Source: Ignavibacteriota bacterium
GTDB lineage: Bacteria > Bacteroidota > Ignavibacteria > UBA10030 > BY39
DNA length: 51,436 nt
Reading direction: 5' to 3'
Assembly (NCBI GenBank): GCA_003327435.1
Contig: QOQV01000016.1
Location: 1-51,436 of the forward strand
Shown here: piece after piece, positions 28,243-37,416 of the stretch
Layout: each line of letters opens with the position of its first letter
Numbering within the stretch: the stretch's first letter is position 1
Program-made: the position numbers and the translations under genes
Notes under the pieces: model-generated
Databases searched by the model: none
The model's input: the letters and a program-made list of their open reading frames with translations, nothing else
Told to the model about the DNA's origin: nothing

Positions 28243-29160
28243 ATGAAAACAAAATTGAAAATTATTTCATTGATGCTACTACCATTAGTTTTAATGTTCT
28301 TTTCAGCTTGTTCGGACAGTACAACTGATTCAGGTAAAACTCGTCTGAGTCCTGTTACAAATCTAAAAGCTTTCTCTGTTAATAATACAAGCGTTGGATT
28401 AAAATGGACTAAATCTGTAAGCGAAAATATCGCAGATTTTGATAAGTATGAAATTAAAATTAAACGTGCTGATACAACAGTATCCACTCAATATGTGAAT
28501 AAGGGTATAGATAGTGTAATTATCTCTAATCTAAGTAATGGTGTTATATACGATTTTATTGTAACTGCAAAGGTAACTTCAAACTCTCAAAATTATATTG
28601 ATAGTGATCCAGTTCAGGTTAGATGGTCACCTGCATGGAGATTTACAACAGAAGGAACTTTTCCAATTCAGGTATATGAACGCACAAGCAGCACAGGTTA
28701 TGCAAGTGGGTTGATTTTATATTATTTTAGTTTAAATGTTGCCCCTGGACCAAAAACAGTTTCTCTTCTTAGCGCTGATAGCTCACTTATCGATATTTTC
28801 GTAGATTCTAAAGGAGCAAGTAATATTGCTTTAAGTAGCTCCCATTTGTATAGACCAAATAGAAAGATCACAAGGTTCTCAACAGTTGAGTATTCTTCTG
28901 AAACATTAAATTATCCACAATTTGCACCACCGGATAGTGCGACATATACAAGGTTTGAAATAACAATTGATTCGGTTCAGGTTGCATCTTCGAAAATTGT
29001 TTATTACAAAGGAAGTAATGGCAATTATGGTAGGATTCTTATTAAGCGTAATCCCACTAATGGTACATTAATCTGGGGGACATCTCCAGAACAGTATGTT
29101 AGATTAGAGATTTCTTATCAGAGTGTACCTTATAATCCATATTCAAAAACATCAAGATAA
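28243..29160 (+). CDS. Lipoprotein with FN3-like domain
   Basis: 305 residues. The signal peptide ends in the lipobox FFSAC, predicting a lipid-anchored protein. Residues about 40-130 resemble an FN3 domain (SPVTNLKAFSVNNTSVGLKW, VIYDFIVTAKV). The rest is unrecognised. A very good ribosome-binding site (AAGGAGG) precedes the ATG, nine bases after the glyS stop. Similar in plan to the lipoprotein at 11331. Function unknown; a surface or periplasmic structural role is inferred. Confidence 0.7.
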   Translation: MKTKLKIISLMLLPLVLMFFSACSDSTTDSGKTRLSPVTNLKAFSVNNTSVGLKWTKSVSENIADFDKYEIKIKRADTTVSTQYVNKGIDSVIISNLSNGVIYDFIVTAKVTSNSQNYIDSDPVQVRWSPAWRFTTEGTFPIQVYERTSSTGYASGLILYYFSLNVAPGPKTVSLLSADSSLIDIFVDSKGASNIALSSSHLYRPNRKITRFSTVEYSSETLNYPQFAPPDSATYTRFEITIDSVQVASSKIVYYKGSNGNYGRILIKRNPTNGTLIWGTSPEQYVRLEISYQSVPYNPYSKTSR

Positions 29161-29178
29161 AAATAGGAGAGTGAATTT

Positions 29179-29553
29179 ATGAAGAAGAATATCTTTATTT
29201 TAACCTTAATTCTAATATTTGTATTTTTCACAACAGAGGCTATTGCTCAGAAGAAGGCAACCCTCTATGGTGAAATCGTAGAGTTAACTACATTCGTAAA
29301 GGATGGAATAAAACCAAATAGTCCAGCCGGGAAAGAAATTACTACTGAAAATCTCAATAAGGGTGGAACATTTGTTCTACTCGAAAAGGGTACTGGAAAA
29401 ATTGTATTATTAACTTCATCTGTACCAGAGTATAAACTTACTGAACAGTTAACACCATATTTGGGAATTACTGTTTTTGTAAAAGGTAACCTTTATAAAA
29501 AGGGTGGTATTAGATTGCTGGATGTACAGGATGTTGGAAAATATTTGAAGTAA
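29179..29553 (+). CDS. Small secreted protein of unknown function
   Basis: 124 residues with a clear signal peptide (MKKNIFILTLILIFVFF to AIAQ) and a short beta-rich mature part (ATLYGEIVELTTFV, GTFVLLEKGTGKIVLL, GITVFVKGNLYKKGGIRLL) that could be an OB-type barrel. AGGAG lies ahead of the ATG. It is 18 bases after the FN3 lipoprotein gene and is the last gene before the terminator at 29570, closing the transcript that began at 22083. Confidence 0.65.
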   Translation: MKKNIFILTLILIFVFFTTEAIAQKKATLYGEIVELTTFVKDGIKPNSPAGKEITTENLNKGGTFVLLEKGTGKIVLLTSSVPEYKLTEQLTPYLGITVFVKGNLYKKGGIRLLDVQDVGKYLK

Positions 29554-29569
29554 AATCTTATATTATATT

Positions 29570-29610
29570 GGGGTTATCTGATAATTTGTATTCGGATAAC
29601 CCCATTTTTA
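29570..29610 (+). terminator. Intrinsic terminator
   Basis: GGGGTTATC (29570-29578) pairs with GATAACCCC (29595-29603); three further pairs extend the stem inward. It is followed by ATTTTTA. It ends the 22083-29553 operon. The next gene starts at 29612, so that gene must have its promoter inside this structure or depend on read-through. Confidence 0.78.
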
Positions 29611-29611
29611 T

Positions 29612-30772
29612 ATGAATAAAAAAATTCACATATATTTATTTTTTGTTTGCATATTTTTTTTCTCAAGGGATTTACATTCTCAATGGATTTCTGATAGTAG
29701 GGTCGATTCTTTAACGCTTCGTGGTGTAGAGTATATTTATAATTTAAAGTTTGACTCAGCAAAAAATCAGTTCAACGAAGTTATCCGACTTTATCCGAAG
29801 CATCCTTCTGGCCATTTTTTCTTGGCAATGGTTGAATGGTGGAGAATACTTGTTAATCCAGATGATACAAGCTATGATGAATACTATTACTCTCTACTTG
29901 ATAAAGTAATTTATCTTTGTGATGAGATATTGAAGAAAAATCCAAATGATGTAACAGCATTATTTTTTAAGGGTGGTTCAATAGGATTTAGAGGACGTTT
30001 GCGAGTTCATCGTGAACAATGGTTATATGCTGCAAACGATGGTAGGCTGGCAATTCCGATAGTTCACCAGGCATATCAACTTGAACCAAACAATGTAGAT
30101 GTTTTATTAGGTATGGGCATTTACAATTATTATAGGGATGTGATTCCAGAAGAGTATCCTTTTGTAAAACCATTTGTAATATTTTTCCCGAAAGGGGACA
30201 AGATGCTTGGAATACAACAATTGGAGCTTGCTGCCAATAATGCAAAGTTTGCAAATTATGAAGCCACTTATTTTTTAATTCAGATTCTCTCGAATTATGA
30301 AAAAAAATATAGTAAAGCTTTGTCACTTGCTCAGAAGCTTTATAAAAAGTTTCCTACCAATCCGGTGTTTCATAGATACGTTGGAAGATTGTATGTATCG
30401 GTCGGTAAATGGCAGGAAACCAAAAAAATATTTAGTGAAATCCTGGACAATTTCAATAAAAACCTATATGGTTATAATTCATCTGCTGCAAGAGAGGCAT
30501 ATTATTACCTGGGCTTGTATTCTATGAATTTTGGGAATTATGATGAAGCATTAAATTATTTTTATAAATGTGATGAGCTTTCCCGTTCTTTGGATTCTAC
30601 GGAAGAATCAATCTTTATGGTTATAACAAATTTAAAAATTGGAATGATTTACGATTTACAATCTAAACGAGAGCTCGCAATTAAACAGTATAATAAAGTA
30701 TTGAATATGAAATCTTATCAAAATTCCAGAGAAATGGCGAAACAATATCTGAAAAAACCATATGGAAAATAA
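29612..30772 (+). CDS. Secreted TPR-repeat protein
   Basis: 386 residues. The N-terminus is a signal peptide (IYLFFVCIFFFSRDLHSQ), which supports ATG 29612. TPR-like helix pairs can be seen near residues 35-75 (GVEYIYNLKFDSAKNQFNEV) and 255-345 (ALSLAQKLYKKFPTNPVF, YLGLYSMNFGNYDEALNYF). Probably a periplasmic scaffold; partner unknown. It lies one base after the terminator tail, leaving almost no untranslated leader, and overlaps the ZIP transporter gene by 11 bases. Confidence 0.72.
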   Translation: MNKKIHIYLFFVCIFFFSRDLHSQWISDSRVDSLTLRGVEYIYNLKFDSAKNQFNEVIRLYPKHPSGHFFLAMVEWWRILVNPDDTSYDEYYYSLLDKVIYLCDEILKKNPNDVTALFFKGGSIGFRGRLRVHREQWLYAANDGRLAIPIVHQAYQLEPNNVDVLLGMGIYNYYRDVIPEEYPFVKPFVIFFPKGDKMLGIQQLELAANNAKFANYEATYFLIQILSNYEKKYSKALSLAQKLYKKFPTNPVFHRYVGRLYVSVGKWQETKKIFSEILDNFNKNLYGYNSSAAREAYYYLGLYSMNFGNYDEALNYFYKCDELSRSLDSTEESIFMVITNLKIGMIYDLQSKRELAIKQYNKVLNMKSYQNSREMAKQYLKKPYGK

Positions 30773-31523
30773 TTACTTTTACATCATCTTATTTGGTTTA
30801 ATTGCATCAATAGCTGAAATTTTTGGTGGATGTATTGTTATAACTAAAAAAAACATTACAAAAAAGTTTTTTGAATATTTAATTGCACTTGGTGCTGGAT
30901 TTATTCTGGCACTTGTGTTTTTAGAATTGATTCCGGAAAGTATAGAGCATTTAGGTTCTTTGGCACCGATTTTTATTCTGTTAGGTTTTGCTATTATACA
31001 TTTTTTTGAACATACTGTTGTAGGGCATCTTCATTTTGGAGAAGAAACTCATTCAGAGATTATGATTTCCAAAGCAGCGAGTTATAGTGCTGTGACGGGT
31101 TTATTTATTCATGCTTTTTTTGATGGTCTGGCAATTTCAGCTGCTTTCTTTTTTGATTTTAAGATTGGTTTACTTCTTTTCCTTGCAGTTTTTTTACATA
31201 AATTCCCGGAAGGTTTAACTGTTGCTACGATAATGCTCAGTTCTAAGCAACCTCGTAAGTATGCTTTCGTTGCAACTGCATCTATTGGTGTTGCTACGAT
31301 GCTTGGAATTGTTACAATATTTTTTCTTTCAGGAATTCACGAGAGCATAGTTGGAATTATGTTCGCAATCTCAGCAGGAGTTGCGACCTATGTGGGGGCA
31401 AGCGACTTAATTCCCGAAATTAATCGCTCAGAAAATCGACTCTCGCCCATCATAGTATTTGCAGGAATGGCACTCTTTTATGTCAGCGATATTTTAATTA
31501 GGCAGATGTTACCGGTTCATTAA
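30762..31523 (+). CDS. ZIP-family metal transporter
   Basis: 253 residues and about eight membrane helices. The ZIP metal site is visible as HAFFDGLAIS and HKFPEGLTVA, and the loop between helices 3 and 4 is His-rich (HFFEHTVVGHLHFGEETH). These proteins import zinc, iron or manganese. Start ATG 30762 lies within the end of the TPR gene, suggesting coupled translation. A 426-base gap follows. Confidence 0.85.
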   Translation: MENNYFYIILFGLIASIAEIFGGCIVITKKNITKKFFEYLIALGAGFILALVFLELIPESIEHLGSLAPIFILLGFAIIHFFEHTVVGHLHFGEETHSEIMISKAASYSAVTGLFIHAFFDGLAISAAFFFDFKIGLLLFLAVFLHKFPEGLTVATIMLSSKQPRKYAFVATASIGVATMLGIVTIFFLSGIHESIVGIMFAISAGVATYVGASDLIPEINRSENRLSPIIVFAGMALFYVSDILIRQMLPVH

Positions 31524-31949
31524 TTATTTTGAGTGGTACAATCCAGCATGGTGGAAGATTTTCAAATTATAATATTACAAAGAAAATTGGATGTCAAAGT
31601 TTATCTATCAGCTAACCGATACCATCTGCCTCCTTGTTTTATAGCAAGAGCATAAAAAATTAATTATAACACTAAGTGAATAACTGATGTAATTGTTGTG
31701 AGATCTCACCTTTTAAAAAATATTAGATAATTTTTTACCATGCATCTTTCTTAACCCATAAATCTACTGTTTTACAATTTGCCCCACGAAAAACCTGATT
31801 AAAAAATCATCGGCATCCTAAACATTCTATTTGGTTTTCACATTATAATTCCTTCAAAATTTCTTTCTCTTCAAAAAATTTCATATCCACATATTAAATT
31901 TTTTCTTAAACACAATATTTCGTATATTTTGAAAAAATTATAAGGAATT
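31524..31949. other. Intergenic region with no gene found
   Basis: Very AT-rich, 426 bases, with no reading frame or RNA that I can support. A perfect 12-bp palindrome GTGAGATCTCAC lies at 31698-31709. A possible promoter -7 element TATATTTT is at 31923-31930 ahead of the gene at 31950, but its -33 region is TTTT in place of TTTG. AAGGA at 31942-31946 is the ribosome-binding site of that gene. I saw no transposon remnant. Confidence 0.5.
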
Positions 31950-32216
31950 ATGACAACAAAACCACCATCTAAAGTTAAAGAATTCCCAGAAAATTCTCTG
32001 GAAAAGTTAGCTTACAACAGTGTAAAAAATATCCCAACCGTTGAACCAAACGACTCATACCGACTTGCATATCATGTTTTTCAATGGCTTACAAAAAAGG
32101 ATACTACACTGAAGGAAGCTATCAGAGTTTCCGCCGCTCGACTTTTAATCCCGGAAGAAGAAGCATATAAATTGATATCAGAATACTTGCAATCCCAGGG
32201 CAAAGAGATTAAGTAA
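31950..32216 (+). CDS. Hypothetical small protein (88 residues)
   Basis: Not recognised. It is soluble, with no signal peptide or membrane segment, and a predicted helical C-terminal half (YRLAYHVFQWLTKKDTTLKE, IPEEEAYKLISEYL). AAGGA sits four bases before the ATG. The stop is three bases before marC, so it is likely cotranscribed with marC and the SDR gene. Real coding is supported by ribosome-binding site, position and normal composition. Confidence 0.6.
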   Translation: MTTKPPSKVKEFPENSLEKLAYNSVKNIPTVEPNDSYRLAYHVFQWLTKKDTTLKEAIRVSAARLLIPEEEAYKLISEYLQSQGKEIK

Positions 32217-32219
32217 CCA

Positions 32220-32819
32220 ATGACTCAATATATTGAAACATTTTTTCTTGCGTTCATTCCACTTTTTGTTGCAATGGATGCACTTGGAACTCTACCGTTA
32301 TTCATTGGCTTAACTGAAGGAATTACCGAGAAGAAACGAAAGAAACTAATTATTGAAGCAACTCTAACAGCTCTCGCAATTTCTTTAATATTTTTAGGAA
32401 GTGGAAAACTGCTCTTCGAATTCTTAGGGATAACAGAAAACGATTTTAGAATTGCTGGCGGAATTGTTCTGCTCGTTCTGGCTATCAACGACTTGATTTT
32501 CTCCACCGATACAAGTCGGAAAAACCCTGAGTCGACAATTGGTGTGGTGCCTATTGGGATTCCGCTAATAATGGGACCTGCTGCCCTAACAACTATTCTC
32601 ATTCTTGTTGATGTGTACGGATATTTGTGGACGATTTTTTCCCTGGTATTAAACCTTTTTATTGTCTGGATTGTATTTCGAAATGCTGAGGCAGTTCTGA
32701 AATTTCTCGGCAAAGCTGGCTCTCGTGCTGTCGCAAAAGTTGCATCTCTGTTTTTAGCTGCAATAGCTGTAATGATGATTAGAGTTGGAATCTCTGAAGT
32801 CCTGAAAAAATTGGGATAA
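32220..32819 (+). CDS. marC: MarC-family integral membrane protein
   Basis: 199 residues with six membrane helices and the family pattern FFLAFIPLFVAMDALGTLPL at the N-terminus, GGIVLLVLAI and PLIMGPAALTTILIL in the middle. MarC (UPF0056) proteins sit in the inner membrane; their transport substrate is unknown and a link to antibiotic resistance in E. coli was not upheld. It ends two bases before the SDR gene. Confidence 0.85.
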   Translation: MTQYIETFFLAFIPLFVAMDALGTLPLFIGLTEGITEKKRKKLIIEATLTALAISLIFLGSGKLLFEFLGITENDFRIAGGIVLLVLAINDLIFSTDTSRKNPESTIGVVPIGIPLIMGPAALTTILILVDVYGYLWTIFSLVLNLFIVWIVFRNAEAVLKFLGKAGSRAVAKVASLFLAAIAVMMIRVGISEVLKKLG

Positions 32820-32820
32820 T

Positions 32821-33612
32821 ATGGATTTAGGAATTAAAAATAAAACTGCAATTGTATCTGCTGCAAGTAAAGGTCTTGGAAAGGCAACAGCTCAAGCACT
32901 TGCCAACGAAGGTGCAAGTGTGGTTATATTCTCAAGAAACAAACAGGAAATTGAAAAAGCTGCTGAAGAAATTTCCAGAAACTCAAATTCTAATGTTTTA
33001 CCCATTTCAGCCGATGTAACTCGATTAGATGATATCAAAAATGTTGTTGATTTAACAATACAGAAATTCGGTGGAATTGATATTTTAATAAACAACACAG
33101 GTGGACCTCCTGTAGGAAGTTTTGAAGATATTACAGATGAGCAGTGGTTATATAGTTTCAATCTAATTTTATTGAGTATGATCAGAATGACGCGACTTGT
33201 TCTTCCATATATGATGAAGAAAAATTGGGGGAGGATAGTTAACATAACATCTCTCACAGCAAAACAACCAGTGAATGATTTGATTACATCTTCAACACTT
33301 AGGCCTGGAATATTAGGTTTGACAAAAATATTAAGCAATCAATATTCGAAATATGGGATACTGTTTAACAATGTTTGCCCAGGTTTTATTCTCACACAAC
33401 GTTCAGAAGAAATAAGTCGTAAGCGTGCAGGTGAGCTCCAGCTCTCTTTTGAGGAATATTTAAAACAACAAAGTCGGGATATTCCACTTGGTAGATATGG
33501 GCAGGTTCAGGAGTTAGCAGATTTTATTACATTTTTGTGTTCTGAAAAAGCAAGCTACATAACCGGCGCAACATTCTCAGTTGATGGTGGCTTAATAAAA
33601 GGACTATTTTAA
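32821..33612 (+). CDS. Atypical short-chain dehydrogenase/reductase
   Basis: 263-residue Rossmann protein resembling 3-oxoacyl-ACP reductases. The nucleotide loop is SAASKGLGKATA in place of TGxxxGIG; INNTGGPP matches the NNAG block; Ser of ITSLTAK is kept. The usual catalytic Tyr and Lys (YxxxK) read TLRPG here (SSTLRPGILGLTKIL), so the tetrad is incomplete. The pattern matches a known BKR-like SDR subgroup with degenerate active sites. It follows marC by one base. Enzyme activity is uncertain. Confidence 0.8.
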   Translation: MDLGIKNKTAIVSAASKGLGKATAQALANEGASVVIFSRNKQEIEKAAEEISRNSNSNVLPISADVTRLDDIKNVVDLTIQKFGGIDILINNTGGPPVGSFEDITDEQWLYSFNLILLSMIRMTRLVLPYMMKKNWGRIVNITSLTAKQPVNDLITSSTLRPGILGLTKILSNQYSKYGILFNNVCPGFILTQRSEEISRKRAGELQLSFEEYLKQQSRDIPLGRYGQVQELADFITFLCSEKASYITGATFSVDGGLIKGLF

Positions 33613-33630
33613 AATTTGACTTTAAATCGA

Positions 33631-34503
33631 ATGAAATTTTCAATAATCATACCAACCTATAATCGATTGTCTCAAATACAGGCAACTCTTGAAAGTGTAT
33701 ATAATCAAACTTTTGATGATTTTGAAATCATAGTTGTTGATGATGGGAGTAGTGATGGTACATCTGAATTTCTGGATAATGTTAGCCGAAAAAACTTTTC
33801 AGTAGTTCATCAAAACAATAGAGGTCCTTCAGCTGCGCGCAACGCTGGAATTAGAATAGCTCAGGGAGAGATTTTTGTCTTTACCGACGATGATTGCATC
33901 GTACCAAATGACTGGCTCAGCAGATTTGAGAAAGTATTTGAGAATACTAATGCCGACGTTGTGGCAGGCTTTGTTCAAAATGCTTCAAAGAGTGTCTTTT
34001 CTGCAATAAGTCAGTACATCATTAATTATTCTGTTGCTTATCTATATAAGATGCATACAAATACATCTTTCTTCACATCAAATAATATTGCTTATCGGAA
34101 GGAAGTTATTAAAGAAGTTGGTGGGTTCGATGAAAGATTTAAAAATGCAGGAGGCGAGGAAAGGTTACTTAACTTTAAACTGATATTAAATGGTAAGAAA
34201 ATTGTGTTTGAACCGGAAATAACTGTTAAGCATTTTCACAAATTAGATTTTTTAAGTTTTGTTAACCAATTTTTTAATTACGGGAAAGGTTCATATTTAA
34301 TATATAAAATTTGTAAAGAGGAATTGAAACAGAAACCACCATTTGTACCATTTGTAACTTATACATCTTTTATCAAGGAATTGTTTAAGCAAAATTTTAT
34401 TTTAGGTCTTAGTATTGTTTTTTTTCTATTGATATCACAAATATCTGTTCTAATCGGGTTCATTAGCGGATTTTTCCGAGCTTTATTGCAAAAGAACTCT
34501 TAA
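33631..34503 (+). CDS. Family 2 glycosyltransferase
   Basis: 290 residues from ATG 33631; an in-frame TTG at 33616 is less likely because KFSIIIPTYNRL is the normal N-terminus. GT-A features: VVDDGSSDGTSEF, GPSAARNAGIR, and the DXD-like FTDDDCIVPNDW; GGFDERFKNAGGEE follows. A membrane segment ends the protein (SIVFFLLISQISVLIGFI). It transfers a sugar from a nucleotide donor to a lipid-linked or growing glycan. It is the first gene of the polysaccharide cluster. Confidence 0.86.
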   Translation: MKFSIIIPTYNRLSQIQATLESVYNQTFDDFEIIVVDDGSSDGTSEFLDNVSRKNFSVVHQNNRGPSAARNAGIRIAQGEIFVFTDDDCIVPNDWLSRFEKVFENTNADVVAGFVQNASKSVFSAISQYIINYSVAYLYKMHTNTSFFTSNNIAYRKEVIKEVGGFDERFKNAGGEERLLNFKLILNGKKIVFEPEITVKHFHKLDFLSFVNQFFNYGKGSYLIYKICKEELKQKPPFVPFVTYTSFIKELFKQNFILGLSIVFFLLISQISVLIGFISGFFRALLQKNS

Positions 34504-34534
34504 AATATAATTACGAGAATCTTTTTAAACATTC

Positions 34535-34566
34535 TTTGTGAATTTCTTATAAAATTCCTAAATTTC
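34535..34566 (+). promoter_or_regulatory. Candidate promoter of the polysaccharide export genes
   Basis: TTTG at 34535-34538, a 20-base spacer, and TAAATTTC at 34559-34566, one base off TAnnTTTG. Transcription would start near 34571; AAGGA and the ATG at 34589 follow. It would drive the ABC exporter and downstream glycosyltransferase genes to 43377. Confidence 0.5.
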
Positions 34567-34588
34567 AATTACTTTTAAATAAGGAATA

Positions 34589-35350
34589 ATGAAAGATTTT
34601 AAGAAATACCTGAATATTGTTCGCGAAATTGCCTTAACAGATTTTAGATTAAAATACCACGACTCAGCTCTGGGATATTTCTGGTCGTTGCTTAATCCAA
34701 TAGCTCAATTTGTTGTCCTGCATTTTGTATTTTCATATTTGTTTGTTACTCAAGTTCCAAAATTCACTTTTTATTTGTTATCCGGTATCGTATTCTGGAG
34801 CTTTTTCTATGATGCAACTTTAAGTAGTATGAACGCTATTTACGCAAAATCACCGTTAACAAAAAGGATATATTTTCCAAGAAACTTAATTATATTTTCC
34901 TCAACCCTAACTGCCTTAATATCATTTTGTATCAATACTACAATTTTATGGATTGTGGTAATTGTGTTCGATCATTTCTCTTTGAATCAGTTTCTTATTA
35001 TAATACCTTTTATTTCAATAATATTTCTTTCAATGGGTGTTGCATTTATAATATCGACACTTTATATATATTTTAGGGATTCAATTCAAATATGGCTTGT
35101 ATGTTTAAATGTTGGGTTCTGGCTGACACCAATAGTTTATAATGCACTTGATGCACCACTTCCTTTAAAAATGGTTGCACTTTTAAATCCGCTTGGCAGG
35201 ATATTGATTATGTTGCGTTCGTTTCTGGTGTTTAACGACTTCCCATCGATTGAACTGATATTAACGACATTAGTATTTTCGATACTGATTTTTGTATTTG
35301 GTTTCTGGTTGTTTAATAAGCACTCTGCTAAAATTGTGGAGTATTTCTGA
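34589..35350 (+). CDS. ABC-2 type polysaccharide export permease (Wzm-like)
   Basis: 253 residues with about six membrane helices. The N-terminal RDF-like segment (ALTDFRLKYHDSALGYFWSLL) and LLSGIVFWSFFYDA, IVYNALDAPL and LLNPLGRILIMLR match permeases that export O-antigen, capsule or teichoic-acid-like glycans. Its stop overlaps the ATG of the ATPase gene by one base, as usual for this pair. The glycan exported is not known. Confidence 0.88.
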   Translation: MKDFKKYLNIVREIALTDFRLKYHDSALGYFWSLLNPIAQFVVLHFVFSYLFVTQVPKFTFYLLSGIVFWSFFYDATLSSMNAIYAKSPLTKRIYFPRNLIIFSSTLTALISFCINTTILWIVVIVFDHFSLNQFLIIIPFISIIFLSMGVAFIISTLYIYFRDSIQIWLVCLNVGFWLTPIVYNALDAPLPLKMVALLNPLGRILIMLRSFLVFNDFPSIELILTTLVFSILIFVFGFWLFNKHSAKIVEYF

Positions 35351-36078
35351 TGATAGAAGTTGAGAGAGTCAGCAAAATATTTAAGATACCTCACGAGAGA
35401 ACCAAAACATTGTTTCACAAATTATCAGGTGTTTTCCGAGCTACATACAATTACGAAGAGTTTTATGCAGTCCGGGATGTTTCTCTAAAAGTTAATCAGG
35501 GTGAATTTATAGGAATAATAGGAAAGAACGGTTCGGGTAAAACAACCTTATTAAGGTTGATTTCAAGAATACTGGAACCAACAGGTGGTAGAATATCGGT
35601 TGCACAAGATATTGCACCATTCCTTGAAATTGGTCTTGGCTTTCAAATAGATTTTACTACTCGTGAAAATATTTTTATTAACGGGGCGCTTTTAGGATTT
35701 TCAAGAAGTGAATTAAAGAAGAGGTTCGATGATATTGTTGAGTTCGCAGGACTTGAAAAATTTGTGGATACAAAGCTTAATAAACTTTCTGCCGGGATGC
35801 AGGTACGACTGGCATTCTCGATTGCAATTCAATCAGAAGCTCCAATTCTGATAGTTGATGAAGTGCTTGCTGTTGGAGATATGATTTTTCAGCAGAAGTG
35901 CAAAGATGTATTCTGGAAATATAAAAAGCAGGGCAGAACAGTTTTGTTTGTAAGTCACGATATGAATTTAATAAAAGAATATTGTGATAGGGTTTTCATT
36001 ATGCACGAGGGCTCAATTGTTAAAGAAGGCAATCCTATCGAAATGGTCTCTTTCTATCAGGATAAATTCTTGAAATGA
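35350..36078 (+). CDS. ABC polysaccharide exporter ATP-binding protein (Wzt-like, short)
   Basis: 242 residues. Walker A GKNGSGKT is at 58-65, the signature LSAGMQ near 148, Walker B with LIVDEVLAVGD, and the switch His in VSHDMN. The long N-terminal lead before the core and the sequence type are those of Wzt/TagH ATPases. There is no C-terminal carbohydrate-recognition domain, so the exporter is not of the E. coli O9a type that reads chain-end caps. Pairs with the permease at 34589. Confidence 0.9.
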   Translation: MIEVERVSKIFKIPHERTKTLFHKLSGVFRATYNYEEFYAVRDVSLKVNQGEFIGIIGKNGSGKTTLLRLISRILEPTGGRISVAQDIAPFLEIGLGFQIDFTTRENIFINGALLGFSRSELKKRFDDIVEFAGLEKFVDTKLNKLSAGMQVRLAFSIAIQSEAPILIVDEVLAVGDMIFQQKCKDVFWKYKKQGRTVLFVSHDMNLIKEYCDRVFIMHEGSIVKEGNPIEMVSFYQDKFLK

Positions 36079-37415
36079 AATTTCTAACAAAAATAATTTT
36101 GTCTTTATTAATTTACATTAACTGCTATGGTTCAGATAATAATTGGTATGAATTGAAACCACTCAAGAATGTTTCTTTTAGAACTTTTTTCTATCCTGCA
36201 GTGAAGTATTATCCGTATTACAAATTTTATAATTCTTATGGTGAATTCCTCAAGAATGGCTGGAATTCCTTCTTACAATTAAACGGATCAGCATCGCTAA
36301 TCGAGAAATTTTATTTCAATTACAGAATACAACTTCAAAACTTTGATAATGTTTATTTTCAAAATTTAAATATTTCATATAGAGACAAATCTGTTTCGTT
36401 GATGTACGGTTTGGATTCTGTATGGTTGGGAAATGGATACCATGGTTCGTTGCTTTTATCGAATAATTCCACACCATTTAAAATTCTAAAATTCCAGACT
36501 GAAAAACCATTTTACATTCCTTTCGTCGGTCGTTTTACATACAGGTTCATTCACGGTTGGTTAGATAATTTTAAGTTACTTGCACACCGTGTTTCATACT
36601 TACCTTTCAATTGGATTGAATTTGGAGTTAATCAAACAGTTGCCTATCAACAAAATTATAAGTTATGGGAATTTTTTAAAGTTTTTTCTGCCGCTGAAGA
36701 AAATATCCCTGGTCAAAAATTTGATAACGACCAGAGGGCAAGTTTCGACATTGCCTTGCATCTTGAATTCCTTAATTCTTACATACCTTTTATAACAGGC
36801 GGAAAAATTTATTATGAATATGCTGGCGAAGATTTATTTGCCTGGTGGCAAAAGGAAGATAAAGTGTGGATAGGTCCATTAGGATTTGAATTCTTTGATC
36901 CAGCTTATTCCTATGGATTACAAATTGATTTTTTAAGAAGTAGATTTTGTTTAGAGTATTCACAAAATTATAAGATTCAAAACATCTTTAGAAATGTTCA
37001 TGTTGGTACAAGTTATCAGAATCTTACAAAAAAATGGTATCGCAAGGTTCCTTTTATTCAAAATGAATTTTTCGTTGGACATCATATGGGTTCAGAATCA
37101 GACGATTTTTACCTGGAGTATTATCACTTATTTAAATATTTCGGATTAAAATTTTTCTATCATCACGAACGACATGGTTTAGCTTCAAGTTATGGAAATG
37201 TTTATAAAGCTAATTCCTATCCGGAAACTTTTACGCAAATCGGATTTGAAATAAATAAAAACTTTGATAAACTTAATATTGCACTTTTGTTTATATCAAA
37301 TGATTACTTAAACATAGATGTAAATAAGGAATTGCTTGATTATTTAATTATAAAAGATTTGCACGAAAGTAATAGTATATTTGGAATCAAAATTTTATAT
37401 TCATTAAGCGAATAA
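36075..37415 (+). CDS. Wzi-like outer-membrane capsule assembly protein (putative)
   Basis: 446 residues with a short signal peptide (LTKIILSLLIYINCYGS). The mature part has many alternating aromatic beta strands, as expected of an outer-membrane barrel. The block VWLGNGYHGSLLLSNNSTPF resembles the conserved plug or loop of Wzi proteins, which hold capsule at the cell surface. It overlaps the ATPase gene by four bases, so it is translated together with the exporter. The Wzi assignment is inference from motif and context. Confidence 0.6.
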   Translation: MKFLTKIILSLLIYINCYGSDNNWYELKPLKNVSFRTFFYPAVKYYPYYKFYNSYGEFLKNGWNSFLQLNGSASLIEKFYFNYRIQLQNFDNVYFQNLNISYRDKSVSLMYGLDSVWLGNGYHGSLLLSNNSTPFKILKFQTEKPFYIPFVGRFTYRFIHGWLDNFKLLAHRVSYLPFNWIEFGVNQTVAYQQNYKLWEFFKVFSAAEENIPGQKFDNDQRASFDIALHLEFLNSYIPFITGGKIYYEYAGEDLFAWWQKEDKVWIGPLGFEFFDPAYSYGLQIDFLRSRFCLEYSQNYKIQNIFRNVHVGTSYQNLTKKWYRKVPFIQNEFFVGHHMGSESDDFYLEYYHLFKYFGLKFFYHHERHGLASSYGNVYKANSYPETFTQIGFEINKNFDKLNIALLFISNDYLNIDVNKELLDYLIIKDLHESNSIFGIKILYSLSE

Positions 37416-37416
37416 A

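Noticed and set aside
31691-31712. CRP site at TGTGAGATCTCACC
   Set aside because: CRP half-sites need six bases between TGTGA and TCACA; here there are four, so only a plain palindrome is claimed.
31524-31949. Insertion sequence remnant in the 426-base gap
   Set aside because: No terminal inverted repeats, target duplication or transposase-like reading frame could be found.
32225-32713. 162-codon frame opposite marC
   Set aside because: Antisense shadow of a clear six-helix MarC protein, with no ribosome-binding site and no recognisable family.
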